Shown here one piece after another: positions 39,058 to 49,576 of a stretch of DNA of 64,000 nucleotides; the first letter of the stretch is position 1, and each line of letters starts with the position of its first letter. Under the pieces are notes generated by a model that made no database searches, had not been told where the DNA came from, and was given only the letters and a program-made list of their open reading frames with translations. The DNA is taken from contig CANKYZ010000003.1 of NCBI GenBank assembly GCA_947488325.1, forward strand, positions 62,001-126,000, in the 5' to 3' direction. Made by a program: the position numbers and the translations under genes. Source of the stretch: an uncultured Erythrobacter sp. (GTDB taxonomy: Bacteria > Pseudomonadota > Alphaproteobacteria > Sphingomonadales > Sphingomonadaceae).

Positions 39058-41943
39058 ATGAAAATCACGACCAGCGCCGTCGCTGCCGGCCTTTTGCTTG
39101 CCCTTCCCAACATTGCTTTGACCAGCGCGCTCGCCGCGCAGGGAAGTGACGCGCCCGGTACTGAGGCCGTTACCGAACAACCGATATGGTATTTCGAAAA
39201 AAGCGACGTTCCGGTCGATCCCGGCTTCACCTTCGGACAGCTCGACAATGGCATGCGCTATATCCTGCGCCAAAATGCGACGCCAGAGGGTACGGCATTG
39301 GTGCGGATGCGGATCGATGCGGGGTCGCTGGATGAGACAGAGACCGAACGAGGCCTGACGCATTTCCTCGAACATATGGCCTTCAACGGGTCAACCAACA
39401 TTCCCGAAGGCGAAATGATCGCCTTACTGGAGCGCGAAGGGTTGGCCTTTGGCGCAGACACCAATGCTTCAACCGGATTCGAGGCGATCACCTATATGCT
39501 CAACCTCCCGCGCAATGATGAGGGGCTACTGGCCACCGCTCTGATGCTGATGCGCGAAACCGCGAGCGAACTGACCATTGCCCAAGACGCAGTCGACCGA
39601 GAACGCGGAGTGATCCTGTCCGAACGGCGCGACAGACGCGGGTTCGCGCAGCGCGCGCAAGAAGACAGTTTTGAATTTACCGCGCCCGGCGCACGATTCA
39701 CTCAGCGGCTGCCTATTGGCACGCTCGACGTGCTAGAAAACGCCAGCGCTGAACAGATTCGCGCACTATATGAGCGAACCTATACGCCATCCAACACCGT
39801 ATTGGTGATCGTCGGTGATATTCCGGTTGAAGTGATGGAAGCCGCCATCCGTGAGAAATTTTCCGACTGGAGGGCCGCGCCTGCCCCGCTAAACGCACAA
39901 ACTGGACCTATCGACATCACTCGGAATGGGCGGACCGACATCTATCTCGATCCTGCACTGTCTGAGAGTGTTTCGATTTCCGTGCTTGGCCTATGGGTGG
40001 AAGAACCGGACACTCTTGAGGGCCGGAGAAATTCACTGCAACGCGGGATCGGTTACGGCATTATTGGCCGCCGTCTCGCCCGGCTTGCGCGCGCAGAAGG
40101 CGCTCCGTTTCGGGCCGCGCAATTTGGCGGCTCTGATGTTTTTGAAGACGCCCGTTCTTCCTCATTGCGCGTTTCTAGTGAGGACGGAAAATGGCGCGAA
40201 GGTGTTCTCGCTGCCACGCGTGAGGTCAATCAGGCGCTAACCTACGGCTTTACACAGGCAGAAATTGACGAACAGCTCGCCAATATCCGCACCGCCTTGG
40301 AAAACCGGGTCGCCGGGGCAGAGACACGCAGCAATAATGGCTATGTTGGTGGTGCATTGGGCCTAATTTCCAACGAAGTCGTGCCAACAACACCAGAATT
40401 TCAACTGGAACAATTCTCAAACTCTATCAATTCAATCACGCCGGCAACTGTCCATGCAGCGCTGAAAATGCATGCAATTCCGCTCGAAAACCCACTCATT
40501 CGGTTTCAAGGCCGCACTGCTCCCGAGGGCGGCAAGGAGGCATTGCGCAGCGCTTTTGCCGAAGCGATGGCCTTGCCAATCGCCGCTCCTGACGAAACGG
40601 CTTCAGTGGAATTTGCCTATAAGGAGTTTGGCGAACCCGGAGTGGTTGTGTCTGACACGGCCGAAGAACGCCTGGGTTTCCGCTACATCACCTTTGCCAA
40701 TGGGGTGCGTCTAACACTCAAGAAAACCGACATTCGAGAAGGTCGAGTGAGTTTTCGTATGTCTGTCGATGGTGGTTCGCTGCTGAATTCATCCGAAGAC
40801 CCTTTGCGTACCTATCTTATCGGTTCGATCCCATCGGGCGGACTTGGTGAACACAGTGCAGATGAATTGCAGACCATTCTGGCCGGACGCAGCGTCGGGC
40901 TCCGCCTTTCAAATTCACCTGATGCATTCAGCTTTTCTGGCGGCACCACACCGCGCGATTTGGCTCTTCAGATGCAAGTGATCACTGCAGGATTGACCGA
41001 TCCAGGATACCGGCCGGAAGGGATTGAGCGTTTCCGGCGCGGGATCGACAATTTCTTCGAAACACTGAATTCCACCCCTGCCCGTGCCTATAGCACCCAG
41101 GCTGGCGCGATTCTGTCAGGAGGCGACCCTCGCTTTAGTCTGCAATCGCGCGACGAATTCTACGCGCTCGATTATGAGCGGCTTCAGACGGCGGTCGGTG
41201 ATCGGTTGACCACGGGTGCAATTGAGTTGGCGCTGGTGGGTGATTTCGATGAGGATGGCGCGATTGCCGCTGTGGCTGAAACTTTAGGTGCGCTTCCTGC
41301 CAGAGAAGCCGAATTCCTGCCCCGGACCGAAGCCCGCATTCGCGACTTTACCGCAGAGCGCGGCCAACATATTCTGCGCCACCAAGGAGAAGCCGATCAA
41401 GCGCTGGTGCGGATGATCTGGCCAACCACTGATGATAGCGACTTAGGCAAAACGATGCGGGTATCGCTGCTCGCCCGTGTGGTCCAAATTGAACTGACCG
41501 ACCGCCTGCGTGAAGAATTGGGCCAAGCCTACTCACCCCGCGCCTCCAGCTCGATGAGCCGTGTTTATCAGAATTACGGGACATTCACCGTCTCCGCCTC
41601 GGTCGATGTTGCCCAAGTCGAGCCCACGCGTGAAGCAATTGCCGAATTGGTGGAGGAAATTCACTCATCACCACTTGATCCAGATGTGATCGACCGTGCG
41701 CGCCAGCCCTTGCTCGAAGCCTATGACAACGCGCTCAAATCACTCGGTGGATGGATGGCACTTGCCGACCGCGCCCAAAGCCAAGGCGACAGGTTGAAAC
41801 GTTGGTTTGAAGGGCCTGACCTGCTGCGCTCTATAACCGCAGAAGAAATTCAAGCCGAAGCCCGGCAATATCTTTCGCAAAATGATGCTGTGGAGTTCTT
41901 AGTTCTGCCGGAGGAAACTGTTCCAGAGAACACCGCAGAATAG
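39058..41943 (+). CDS. M16 family zinc metallopeptidase (secreted, full-length two-domain)
   Basis: Signal peptide; HFLEHMAFNGSTN (HxxEH); second M16-like half. Confidence 0.92.
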   Translation: MKITTSAVAAGLLLALPNIALTSALAAQGSDAPGTEAVTEQPIWYFEKSDVPVDPGFTFGQLDNGMRYILRQNATPEGTALVRMRIDAGSLDETETERGLTHFLEHMAFNGSTNIPEGEMIALLEREGLAFGADTNASTGFEAITYMLNLPRNDEGLLATALMLMRETASELTIAQDAVDRERGVILSERRDRRGFAQRAQEDSFEFTAPGARFTQRLPIGTLDVLENASAEQIRALYERTYTPSNTVLVIVGDIPVEVMEAAIREKFSDWRAAPAPLNAQTGPIDITRNGRTDIYLDPALSESVSISVLGLWVEEPDTLEGRRNSLQRGIGYGIIGRRLARLARAEGAPFRAAQFGGSDVFEDARSSSLRVSSEDGKWREGVLAATREVNQALTYGFTQAEIDEQLANIRTALENRVAGAETRSNNGYVGGALGLISNEVVPTTPEFQLEQFSNSINSITPATVHAALKMHAIPLENPLIRFQGRTAPEGGKEALRSAFAEAMALPIAAPDETASVEFAYKEFGEPGVVVSDTAEERLGFRYITFANGVRLTLKKTDIREGRVSFRMSVDGGSLLNSSEDPLRTYLIGSIPSGGLGEHSADELQTILAGRSVGLRLSNSPDAFSFSGGTTPRDLALQMQVITAGLTDPGYRPEGIERFRRGIDNFFETLNSTPARAYSTQAGAILSGGDPRFSLQSRDEFYALDYERLQTAVGDRLTTGAIELALVGDFDEDGAIAAVAETLGALPAREAEFLPRTEARIRDFTAERGQHILRHQGEADQALVRMIWPTTDDSDLGKTMRVSLLARVVQIELTDRLREELGQAYSPRASSSMSRVYQNYGTFTVSASVDVAQVEPTREAIAELVEEIHSSPLDPDVIDRARQPLLEAYDNALKSLGGWMALADRAQSQGDRLKRWFEGPDLLRSITAEEIQAEARQYLSQNDAVEFLVLPEETVPENTAE

Positions 41944-42064
41944 ACCACAAAAACTCATCATCGAAATCTTGGCAGTTGATTGTGCATGGCCGCGCAATTG
42001 CGCCAGCGCGGTCAAACGCTATAGGCATGACCATATCACCGCATCCAATCGCAGGACCTGCCCT

Positions 42065-42316
42065 ATGAAAGTTCGCATCCTTGTTCGTCTTAAACCCGGC
42101 GTGCTCGACCCCCAGGGACGTGCGGTGCACCATTCATTGGGCAGTTTGGGGTTTGCGGGCGTCGAAGATGTGCGAATTGGCCGCATGATCGAAATGGACG
42201 TTGCCGACGGAACCAGCGACGAAGTGTTGAACAAAATGTGCGAACAATTGCTCGCCAATATGGTGATCGAAGATTTCGCGATTGAGAAGCTGGACGGTCA
42301 GAAGGAGCCTGCCTGA
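42065..42316 (+). CDS. purS: Phosphoribosylformylglycinamidine synthase subunit PurS
   Basis: [44 protein letters not shown]. Confidence 0.95.
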   Translation: MKVRILVRLKPGVLDPQGRAVHHSLGSLGFAGVEDVRIGRMIEMDVADGTSDEVLNKMCEQLLANMVIEDFAIEKLDGQKEPA

Positions 42317-43020
42317 TGGCATCGCGCTCTAGTAGCTTTAAGGCCGCTGTAATCACCTTTCCGGGATCGAATTGCGATCGTGACATGGCGGTTGCTCTGG
42401 AAGCGGTTTCTGGACAACCTGCGATCAGGGTCTGGCACGGCGATGCTGATCTTCCCGGCAATCTGGACCTGCTCACTTTGCCCGGCGGCTTTTCCTACGG
42501 GGATTATCTGCGTTCGGGCGCAATGGCCGCCAAAAGCCCAATTCTACGCGCGGTTGTTGCCGCGGCTGAGCGCGGAGTGCCTGTGCTGGGCGTATGCAAC
42601 GGATTTCAGGTACTTACGGAAAGTGGGCTGCTGCCTGGTGCGTTGATGCGCAACACGGGCCAGGCCTATATCTGCCGAACGGTTGATCTGGAGGTGGCAA
42701 ACACTTCTTCACCATTCACCAGAGGATTCGCGGTGGGCGAGCATATACGTGTGCCAATCGCCCATCACGACGGCAATTATTTCGCCGATCAATCGACACT
42801 TGATCAGCTGGAAGACGAAGATCGCATTGCATTCCGCTATTTGGACAACCCCAATGGGTCGTTGCGCAACATCGCCGGCGTGCTGAGTGCCGATCGCCGT
42901 GTCCTGGGCATGATGCCGCACCCTGAAAGAGCGATGGGGCCCGCTGCCCATGCCTCAATGGGCGGAGCAGATGGTCGGCGTCTGATTGAAAATGCAATTG
43001 AAAGCCTCGTCGCGGCTTAG
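42316..43020 (+). CDS. purQ: Phosphoribosylformylglycinamidine synthase subunit PurQ
   Basis: [55 protein letters not shown]. Confidence 0.97.
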   Translation: MASRSSSFKAAVITFPGSNCDRDMAVALEAVSGQPAIRVWHGDADLPGNLDLLTLPGGFSYGDYLRSGAMAAKSPILRAVVAAAERGVPVLGVCNGFQVLTESGLLPGALMRNTGQAYICRTVDLEVANTSSPFTRGFAVGEHIRVPIAHHDGNYFADQSTLDQLEDEDRIAFRYLDNPNGSLRNIAGVLSADRRVLGMMPHPERAMGPAAHASMGGADGRRLIENAIESLVAA

Positions 43021-43042
43021 CCAGCAATAGCGAAGTGGCCAT

Positions 43043-45400
43043 TCAGGCGATTTTGCGCTGTTGGCCGTCCTTAAACAGTTTCAAAGCGTCTGAATCTGAC
43101 ATTGGGCGCCCAAAATAGAAGCCCTGGATCTTGTCACAGCCGAGATTACGGATCAACTCAGCTTCCTCAGAAGTCTCTACACCTTCGGCAGTGGTCGTCA
43201 TGTCGAGGCTGTTTGCCATTGCAACAACCGCGTTAATGATCGCCAGGCTTTCGTTGCTGCCTTGCGCCGCACCTTGAACGAAACTGCGATCAACCTTGAT
43301 CGTTGAGAAACGCAGTTTGCGAAGGTAGCCAAGCGAAGAATAACCGGTTCCAAAATCATCCAGTGCGACAGAACAGCCAAGTGCCATAACCTGCTCAAGC
43401 GCGTTTCGAGCAATGGTCGCGTCGCGCAGAAAAATGCTTTCAGTCACTTCGATTTCAAGCCGCTCAGCGCGCAACCCACTCGCGGCGAGCGAGTCAATTA
43501 CATCCTGGTGAAAGTCCGGTTCAAGCAACTGTTCTGGCGACACATTTACATTGATCTTGATATGATCCGGCCAATTGCGCGCTTCGTGACATGCCTGCAG
43601 CAAAACCCATTTGCCGATTGGCACAATCAAGCGCGTATCTTCAGCGACTGGGATAAATTTCCCGGGGCTGACAAACCCGTGATCTGCACTGTTCCAGCGC
43701 ACAAGCGCTTCAAAACTTACGATACTTTCACTACGCGCATCAACAACCGGTTGATAATGCAGAATGAACTCATCGAGATCCAATGCCTTACGCAGCGACA
43801 CTTCGAGCTGGCGACGTTCCTCGGCTATAGCGTGCAGCGCAGGTTCGAATTGGCAGTGCTCTCCGCCCCCGACATCCTTCGCACGATAGAGTGCAAGGTC
43901 CGCATTGCGCATAAGTTCTTCGACCGATCTGCCATCGCGCGGACCAATCGCAGAACCGATGCTAGCCCCTACATAGAGGGTATGATTGTCGACTGAATAC
44001 GGTTCAGATAGCAGCTGGATTACTCTCGCTGTTAGACCACGCAAAAAGTTCGGATCACTCGCGTCTCGAATCACAATCGCGAACTCGTCTCCACCAAGGC
44101 GTCCGACCATGGCGTTGTCGCCCATCAAGGACTGCAACCGAGAGGAGACCTGCGCCAGCATTTTATCGCCAGTCATATGACCGAGTGAATCATTGACCGC
44201 CTTAAAGCGGTCCAGATCGACCATCAGCAATGCGCATTTGGATCGCCAATGAGACGAATATTGCAGAGCTTCGCCTAATGCTTCGGTTAACATCAGCCGG
44301 TTGGGCAGTGATGTAAGCGTATCATAACGCGCGAGATAGGCGATCTTTTCACTCGATTCGCGTTGTTCCGTCACATCTGAGCCGACGCCGCGAAATCCAA
44401 TGAACTTACCGCGTTCGTCACGGATGGGAGTTCCCGACAATTCCCACCAACGATCAATCCCTTGGATTGTTACCTGCACGAAAAAGTTAGAAAAATTCTC
44501 ACGATTGCGTAGACGCTCAGCCAGATCATGAAGGCTTGGTGGGAAATTGCCGCTCTCCCAATTGTCGCCTGCGATCAACTCCAGAAGAGGCTGCCCTTCG
44601 ACTTCCTTTTCGCTTGCGTTTAGCGCGAAGGCGAAGCGCGGGCTGACAGAACGCAATCGGCGCAGTGGGTCGATTTCCCACAACCAGTCTGCCTCATTTT
44701 CTTCAAACTCGCGCAGCAACAGCGACACGACTTCATCTTTTTCAGTGATGCAATCTTCGGCAATGCGCGCTGAAAGAAACCTTCGCGCGACTTCGATTGT
44801 GCCAAATGTGGTTGATATCATGAAGATTACGATCGCGCCGATGAGTGACCACTGTCCAGCCAATGCTGCTTGGGTAATTGCCCCCCCGCCCACAATAGCT
44901 GTAAATATCATGATGCTGATCGGCGAAGTTGTGTAGAAATATACCGACCCCGCCATCAGGATCATCACCATCACCAACAAAGCGCTGGAATCGCTTGCCG
45001 TACCCATCGGAGCAAACAGCAACAGCGGAACAACCCACAGCAGCCCGGAAAGGAATGCCGTTGTTGCTTGCTGATAGCGCTCAGCCGTTGTGATTTTTCG
45101 TCGGTCCCCGTCTGCAAATCGTCGATCGACCATCGCGCCGCGAATATGCACAACGGCCAGAACCGCTAACCAAAGCCCGATCCAGAGTGGTCCGACTATC
45201 TCAAGATACATATGGGCGACAAGTATGCCGAGAACGGCGTGCGAATAGGCCCGGTTGAATGTGAGACGAGCCAGCGCAGCATATTGCAGACCGCGCAGGC
45301 GCACCCAGTCGAAATCACCCTTGTCCGTTAAGCCAAGGACGGCAGACATTGGCAGCACCTGATCAGTGTGCTGAGAAGAGGGTGGTTTCGTATCGCTCAC
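43043..45400 (-). CDS. PAS-GGDEF-EAL diguanylate cyclase/phosphodiesterase with N-terminal membrane region
   Basis: RLGGDEFAIVI (GGDEF), SFEALVRW (EAL), DDFGTGYSSLGYL; N-terminal TM helices. Confidence 0.94.
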   Translation of the reverse strand: MSDTKPPSSQHTDQVLPMSAVLGLTDKGDFDWVRLRGLQYAALARLTFNRAYSHAVLGILVAHMYLEIVGPLWIGLWLAVLAVVHIRGAMVDRRFADGDRRKITTAERYQQATTAFLSGLLWVVPLLLFAPMGTASDSSALLVMVMILMAGSVYFYTTSPISIMIFTAIVGGGAITQAALAGQWSLIGAIVIFMISTTFGTIEVARRFLSARIAEDCITEKDEVVSLLLREFEENEADWLWEIDPLRRLRSVSPRFAFALNASEKEVEGQPLLELIAGDNWESGNFPPSLHDLAERLRNRENFSNFFVQVTIQGIDRWWELSGTPIRDERGKFIGFRGVGSDVTEQRESSEKIAYLARYDTLTSLPNRLMLTEALGEALQYSSHWRSKCALLMVDLDRFKAVNDSLGHMTGDKMLAQVSSRLQSLMGDNAMVGRLGGDEFAIVIRDASDPNFLRGLTARVIQLLSEPYSVDNHTLYVGASIGSAIGPRDGRSVEELMRNADLALYRAKDVGGGEHCQFEPALHAIAEERRQLEVSLRKALDLDEFILHYQPVVDARSESIVSFEALVRWNSADHGFVSPGKFIPVAEDTRLIVPIGKWVLLQACHEARNWPDHIKINVNVSPEQLLEPDFHQDVIDSLAASGLRAERLEIEVTESIFLRDATIARNALEQVMALGCSVALDDFGTGYSSLGYLRKLRFSTIKVDRSFVQGAAQGSNESLAIINAVVAMANSLDMTTTAEGVETSEEAELIRNLGCDKIQGFYFGRPMSDSDALKLFKDGQQRKIA

Positions 45401-45494
45401 TCACAAGGCGGTTAACGATGAAAGGTTATTGCGCCGTAAAGCTTTGCGCCTTTATCGGCATAATTTCGCAATAAAAATTGTTAGCAATTGTAGC

Positions 45495-47330
45495 CTATTC
45501 GACGGTGACGGATTTCGCCAGATTGCGCGGCTGATCGACGTCAGTCCCTTTAACCACGGCCACATGATAGGCGAGCAGTTGAACCGGAATTGCATAGACC
45601 AATGGAGCGATCAGAGGGTGGACAACCGGCATTTCAATGGTTGCCAGACACCCGTCGCCTGCTTGTTCCAGCCCCTTTGCATCCGAGATCAGCACGACTT
45701 TTCCGCCACGCGCACGCACCTCTTCCATGTTGGATACGGTCTTTTCAAACAGTGGGCCAGACGGCGCGATAACAACCACCGGGACTTCATCGTCGATTAG
45801 AGCGATGGGACCGTGTTTCATCTCTCCACTGGCATAACCTTCGGCATGGATATAACTGATTTCTTTGAGCTTTAATGCACCTTCGAGCGCAAGTGGGAAG
45901 TCTTGCCCACGTCCCAGATAAAGCACATCGCGCGCTGGCGCGATCAAGGGCGCCATGGCGGCAATATCTTCATCATGGCCAAGCGCGGCGTTCAGAGCGG
46001 CAGGCGCTTCGAGCAAATGGCCAACCACGTCTTTTTCTTCCTCGCGGGTGAACCGGCCTTTCTTAACCGCCAGATGCGCCGCCAGTGCTGCCAGCACAGC
46101 TAGCTGGCAGGTGAATGCTTTCGTTGATGCAACGCCAATTTCCGGGCCCGCATGGGTTGGCAGCAGTAAGTCTGCTTCGCGTGCCATGCTGCTGGTGGGA
46201 ACGTTAACAACCACGCCAATGGTCTGGCCTTCCGCCTTGCAGTGACGCAGTGCTGCGAGCGTGTCGGCGGTCTCACCACTTTGGGAGATGAACAGTGCCA
46301 AACCGTCATCCTCGAGCACCGGGTCGCGGTAACGGAATTCCGAAGCGACATCGATATCCACCGGCACACGCGCAAACTGCTCAAACCAATATTTTGCAAC
46401 CATGCCCGCATAAAATGAGGTGCCGCAGGCTACGATGGTGATGCGTTTAACCGCTGAGATATCGACATCAAACTGCGGCAATGCCACCGAATTGTCTTCT
46501 CGCCGTAAATATGAGGAAAGCGTTTGTGCAACGACGGTGGGTTGCTCAAAGATCTCTTTCTGCATGAAGTGGCGATAATTGCCCTTTTCGACCGCAACAG
46601 CTGATGCGCCGGACGGTTGAACGGGCCGGATTGTTTCGCGCCCTTCGGAATCAAATATCTGCACGCGGTCTTGCTGCACTATGACCCAGTCGCCTTCCTC
46701 CAAATAGGTGATACGCTGCGTCAACGGGGCGAGAGCAAGTGCGTCTGAACCCAAGAACATTTCTGGGTTATCCGGATCAACACCATGTCCGATAACAAGC
46801 GGCGATCCCAACCGTGCCCCGATCAACAGGCCTGGATGTTGGCGGAATGTGATTGCCAGTGCAAAGGCTCCGCGTAAGCGTGGTAAGACAGTACGCACTG
46901 CACTTTCCGGCGTTTCGCCATTCTCAATCTCGCGTGAGATTAAGTGCGCGACCACCTCACTGTCCGTTTCACTTTCGAAACTGCGACCATCAGCGGCCAG
47001 TTCAGCGCGCAGCTCTCTAAAGTTCTCAATGATGCCGTTGTGAACAATGGCCACCTCGTCTGTCGCATGCGGGTGCGCATTGGCGGATGTTGGGGCACCG
47101 TGGGTCGCCCAGCGCGTATGCGCGATGCCGATGGTGCCCGCAGCAGGATTCCGCTCGAGGACGCCGACAAGGTTCAAAAGCTTGCCTTCAGCCCGGCGTC
47201 GAACCAGTTTACCGCCATCTAATGTGCAAATTCCGGCACTGTCATAGCCACGATACTCCATACGCCTAAGGCCATCGACCAGACGATCCGCCACCGCATC
47301 TGAACTCACGATCCCGATAATGCCGCACAT
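45495..47330 (-). CDS. glmS: Glutamine-fructose-6-phosphate aminotransferase (isomerizing)
   Basis: MCGIIGIVSSDAVADRLVDGLRRMEYRGYDSAGI...two SIS domains...DQPRNLAKSVTVE. Confidence 0.97.
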   Translation of the reverse strand: MCGIIGIVSSDAVADRLVDGLRRMEYRGYDSAGICTLDGGKLVRRRAEGKLLNLVGVLERNPAAGTIGIAHTRWATHGAPTSANAHPHATDEVAIVHNGIIENFRELRAELAADGRSFESETDSEVVAHLISREIENGETPESAVRTVLPRLRGAFALAITFRQHPGLLIGARLGSPLVIGHGVDPDNPEMFLGSDALALAPLTQRITYLEEGDWVIVQQDRVQIFDSEGRETIRPVQPSGASAVAVEKGNYRHFMQKEIFEQPTVVAQTLSSYLRREDNSVALPQFDVDISAVKRITIVACGTSFYAGMVAKYWFEQFARVPVDIDVASEFRYRDPVLEDDGLALFISQSGETADTLAALRHCKAEGQTIGVVVNVPTSSMAREADLLLPTHAGPEIGVASTKAFTCQLAVLAALAAHLAVKKGRFTREEEKDVVGHLLEAPAALNAALGHDEDIAAMAPLIAPARDVLYLGRGQDFPLALEGALKLKEISYIHAEGYASGEMKHGPIALIDDEVPVVVIAPSGPLFEKTVSNMEEVRARGGKVVLISDAKGLEQAGDGCLATIEMPVVHPLIAPLVYAIPVQLLAYHVAVVKGTDVDQPRNLAKSVTVE

Positions 47331-47430
47331 ATGCTCTGGATTTCCCTTGTTTTCAGACCTGATTTTGGCCCGAACTGCTTTGGCCCGTTAACCGCGTAAG
47401 GTTGAATAAGACTTGAAGAAAGAGGGGCCT

Positions 47431-48375
47431 TCATCTTTCTTTCTGGTTTGACACCGAAATTGTTCCTTTGACCGGTTTCACGCCATCGCGCCACAGATAC
47501 AATCCCGCAGCGATAATCAGGCCTGACCCCAACAATGTATAAAAATCAGGTACATCGTCGAAGAACAACCAACCGAGCGTCACAGCAATCAGCATTTGAA
47601 CGTAGATCGCAGGTGCCACTTGCGCCGCTCCTGCGCGGCTTGTTCCAACAAAGGCCAGCCAATGCGCAGTGCTGGCGGTCAAAGCCACGACGGCGCAACG
47701 CGCAACCACATCCCAACTCGGCCATCCAAAGTCGAACGATGGCTCACCCGAGACCTTCGCGCCAATCGAGACGACAAGGAGGATCGGCACGCTGAACGCT
47801 GCGACAAAGACCTGCATCGACAGCACACTCCCCTGCCCGGCGCTCGCCCGGTTTGCGATCATAAGCAGTGCGAAGAAAACCGCCGAAATGAGCGGTAAAA
47901 CTGCACCCCAGCCCAACAATGCCAGATTGGGACGAAGGATAATTGCAACGCCGAAAAGCGCGACCAGCGATACGGCATAGACTCTGGGCCTCACCTCTTC
48001 ACCCAGCAACAGGCCGGCTAGGATTTGAGTTAGGATAGGTGCGAGAAACGCAATGGCCATGGTTTCGGCCAGCGGCATGATATAAATCGCTGAAAAGAAG
48101 CAGACCGATGCAATGGCCAGGCAGGCACCGCGGCCGATCTGCAAGGGCAAGTTCTGCGGCACAAATGCACTTGGTCCTTCGCTGCGCCATAACAGAACCG
48201 ATAAGACTAGCGCGCCAATCCCAAACCGCAATACCGCCACAGCATAAGGCGGCCAAGCATCGGCCATGCTCTTAACCACGGCATCGCCAACCGAGAGAAT
48301 AGCAAACCCAGCCGCTGCGATAGCCAGCCCGCTGCGCTCCGTTGGAGTCATTTTCGCTGCTTCATTTTGAAACAC
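47431..48375 (-). CDS. DMT family (EamA) transporter
   Basis: Ten TM helices in two EamA halves. Confidence 0.87.
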   Translation of the reverse strand: MFQNEAAKMTPTERSGLAIAAAGFAILSVGDAVVKSMADAWPPYAVAVLRFGIGALVLSVLLWRSEGPSAFVPQNLPLQIGRGACLAIASVCFFSAIYIMPLAETMAIAFLAPILTQILAGLLLGEEVRPRVYAVSLVALFGVAIILRPNLALLGWGAVLPLISAVFFALLMIANRASAGQGSVLSMQVFVAAFSVPILLVVSIGAKVSGEPSFDFGWPSWDVVARCAVVALTASTAHWLAFVGTSRAGAAQVAPAIYVQMLIAVTLGWLFFDDVPDFYTLLGSGLIIAAGLYLWRDGVKPVKGTISVSNQKER

Positions 48376-48548
48376 ACAATCTCTGGCGTACTGCTCATAT
48401 CCATAAGCTGCCGTGCGCCAAGCCCCCTAGAAAGGCAAGCGGTGTGAATTCATGGTTTACGTTTGCTTAAACACCACCCGGTAACACCGTTTCAAAGCGG
48501 CGTTATCTACGCCGTATAAAGGGCCAAATCGGGGGGCCGACACAAGTC

Positions 48549-49565
48549 ATGACGAAGCTTATTATCCAGATACCCTGCCTTAACGAGGCAGAAGTGCTGC
48601 CAGAAACATTGGCGAAGCTGCCGCGCAGCATTCCAGGCATCGACACAATCGAATACCTGATCATTGATGATGGAAGCAGCGATGACACATCCGGTGTCGC
48701 ATCGCGTTGGGGAGTGCATCACATTGTCCGCCACCGCCGCAATCGCGGGCTGGCAGAAGCATTTCGCAGCGGAATCGACAAATGCCTTTCCGAAGGTGCA
48801 GACATAATCGTCAACACTGATGCGGACGGCCAATATGAAGGTGCCGACATCGCCAAGATCGTTGCTCCTGTAGCGGCGGGTGAGGCCGATATCTGCATTG
48901 GCGATCGTTCGGTTAGCAACAATGCACACTTTGGCGCGGGCAAACGTCTGCTCCAGCGTTTTGGCAGCTATGTCGTGCGCACTCTATCGGCCACCGACAT
49001 CACCGATGCAGTAAGCGGGTTCCGGGCAATCAGTCGCGACGCAGCGCAGCGGATCAATATCACTACCGATTTCAGCTACACAACCGATATGCTGATTCAG
49101 GCTGGTCGCAAACGGCTTGCCATCACCAGCGTGCCCATCCGTACGCATGCAGCGACGCGCCCTTCCCGGCTGTTCAAATCGATCCCGCGATTTATCCAGC
49201 AAACTGGCGTTACGATCTTGCGCGCTTACACCACATTCAACTCGCTCCGCGTATTTGTTGGTCTAGGCGCATTGGCGACATTGCTTGGCCTATTCCCGAT
49301 TGGTCGTTTTCTGTGGTTCTTTGCAACCGGCAATGGCGACGGGCACATCCAATCTTTGGTCATGGGAGGAGCATTGCTTACGGTTGGTGTACTGGTTGCC
49401 ACATTAGGGATTCTGGCGGATCTAATCGCCACCAATCGCAAGCTGTTAGAGGCGAGCATGCTCAAATTGCGGCGGATCGAAGATAGGCTGGAACAGCTAG
49501 GCGATGCCGCAAATGCGCTTGCAACTCCCGACGAATCAGCTGAACCCGTTCGCAAGGTAGGCTGA
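48549..49565 (+). CDS. Glycosyltransferase family 2 (polyprenyl-phosphate type) with C-terminal TM
   Basis: IQIPCLNEAEVLPETLAKLP, IDDGSSDDT, NTDADGQY. Confidence 0.9.
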   Translation: MTKLIIQIPCLNEAEVLPETLAKLPRSIPGIDTIEYLIIDDGSSDDTSGVASRWGVHHIVRHRRNRGLAEAFRSGIDKCLSEGADIIVNTDADGQYEGADIAKIVAPVAAGEADICIGDRSVSNNAHFGAGKRLLQRFGSYVVRTLSATDITDAVSGFRAISRDAAQRINITTDFSYTTDMLIQAGRKRLAITSVPIRTHAATRPSRLFKSIPRFIQQTGVTILRAYTTFNSLRVFVGLGALATLLGLFPIGRFLWFFATGNGDGHIQSLVMGGALLTVGVLVATLGILADLIATNRKLLEASMLKLRRIEDRLEQLGDAANALATPDESAEPVRKVG

Positions 49566-49576
49566 TCCTTTCCGCA

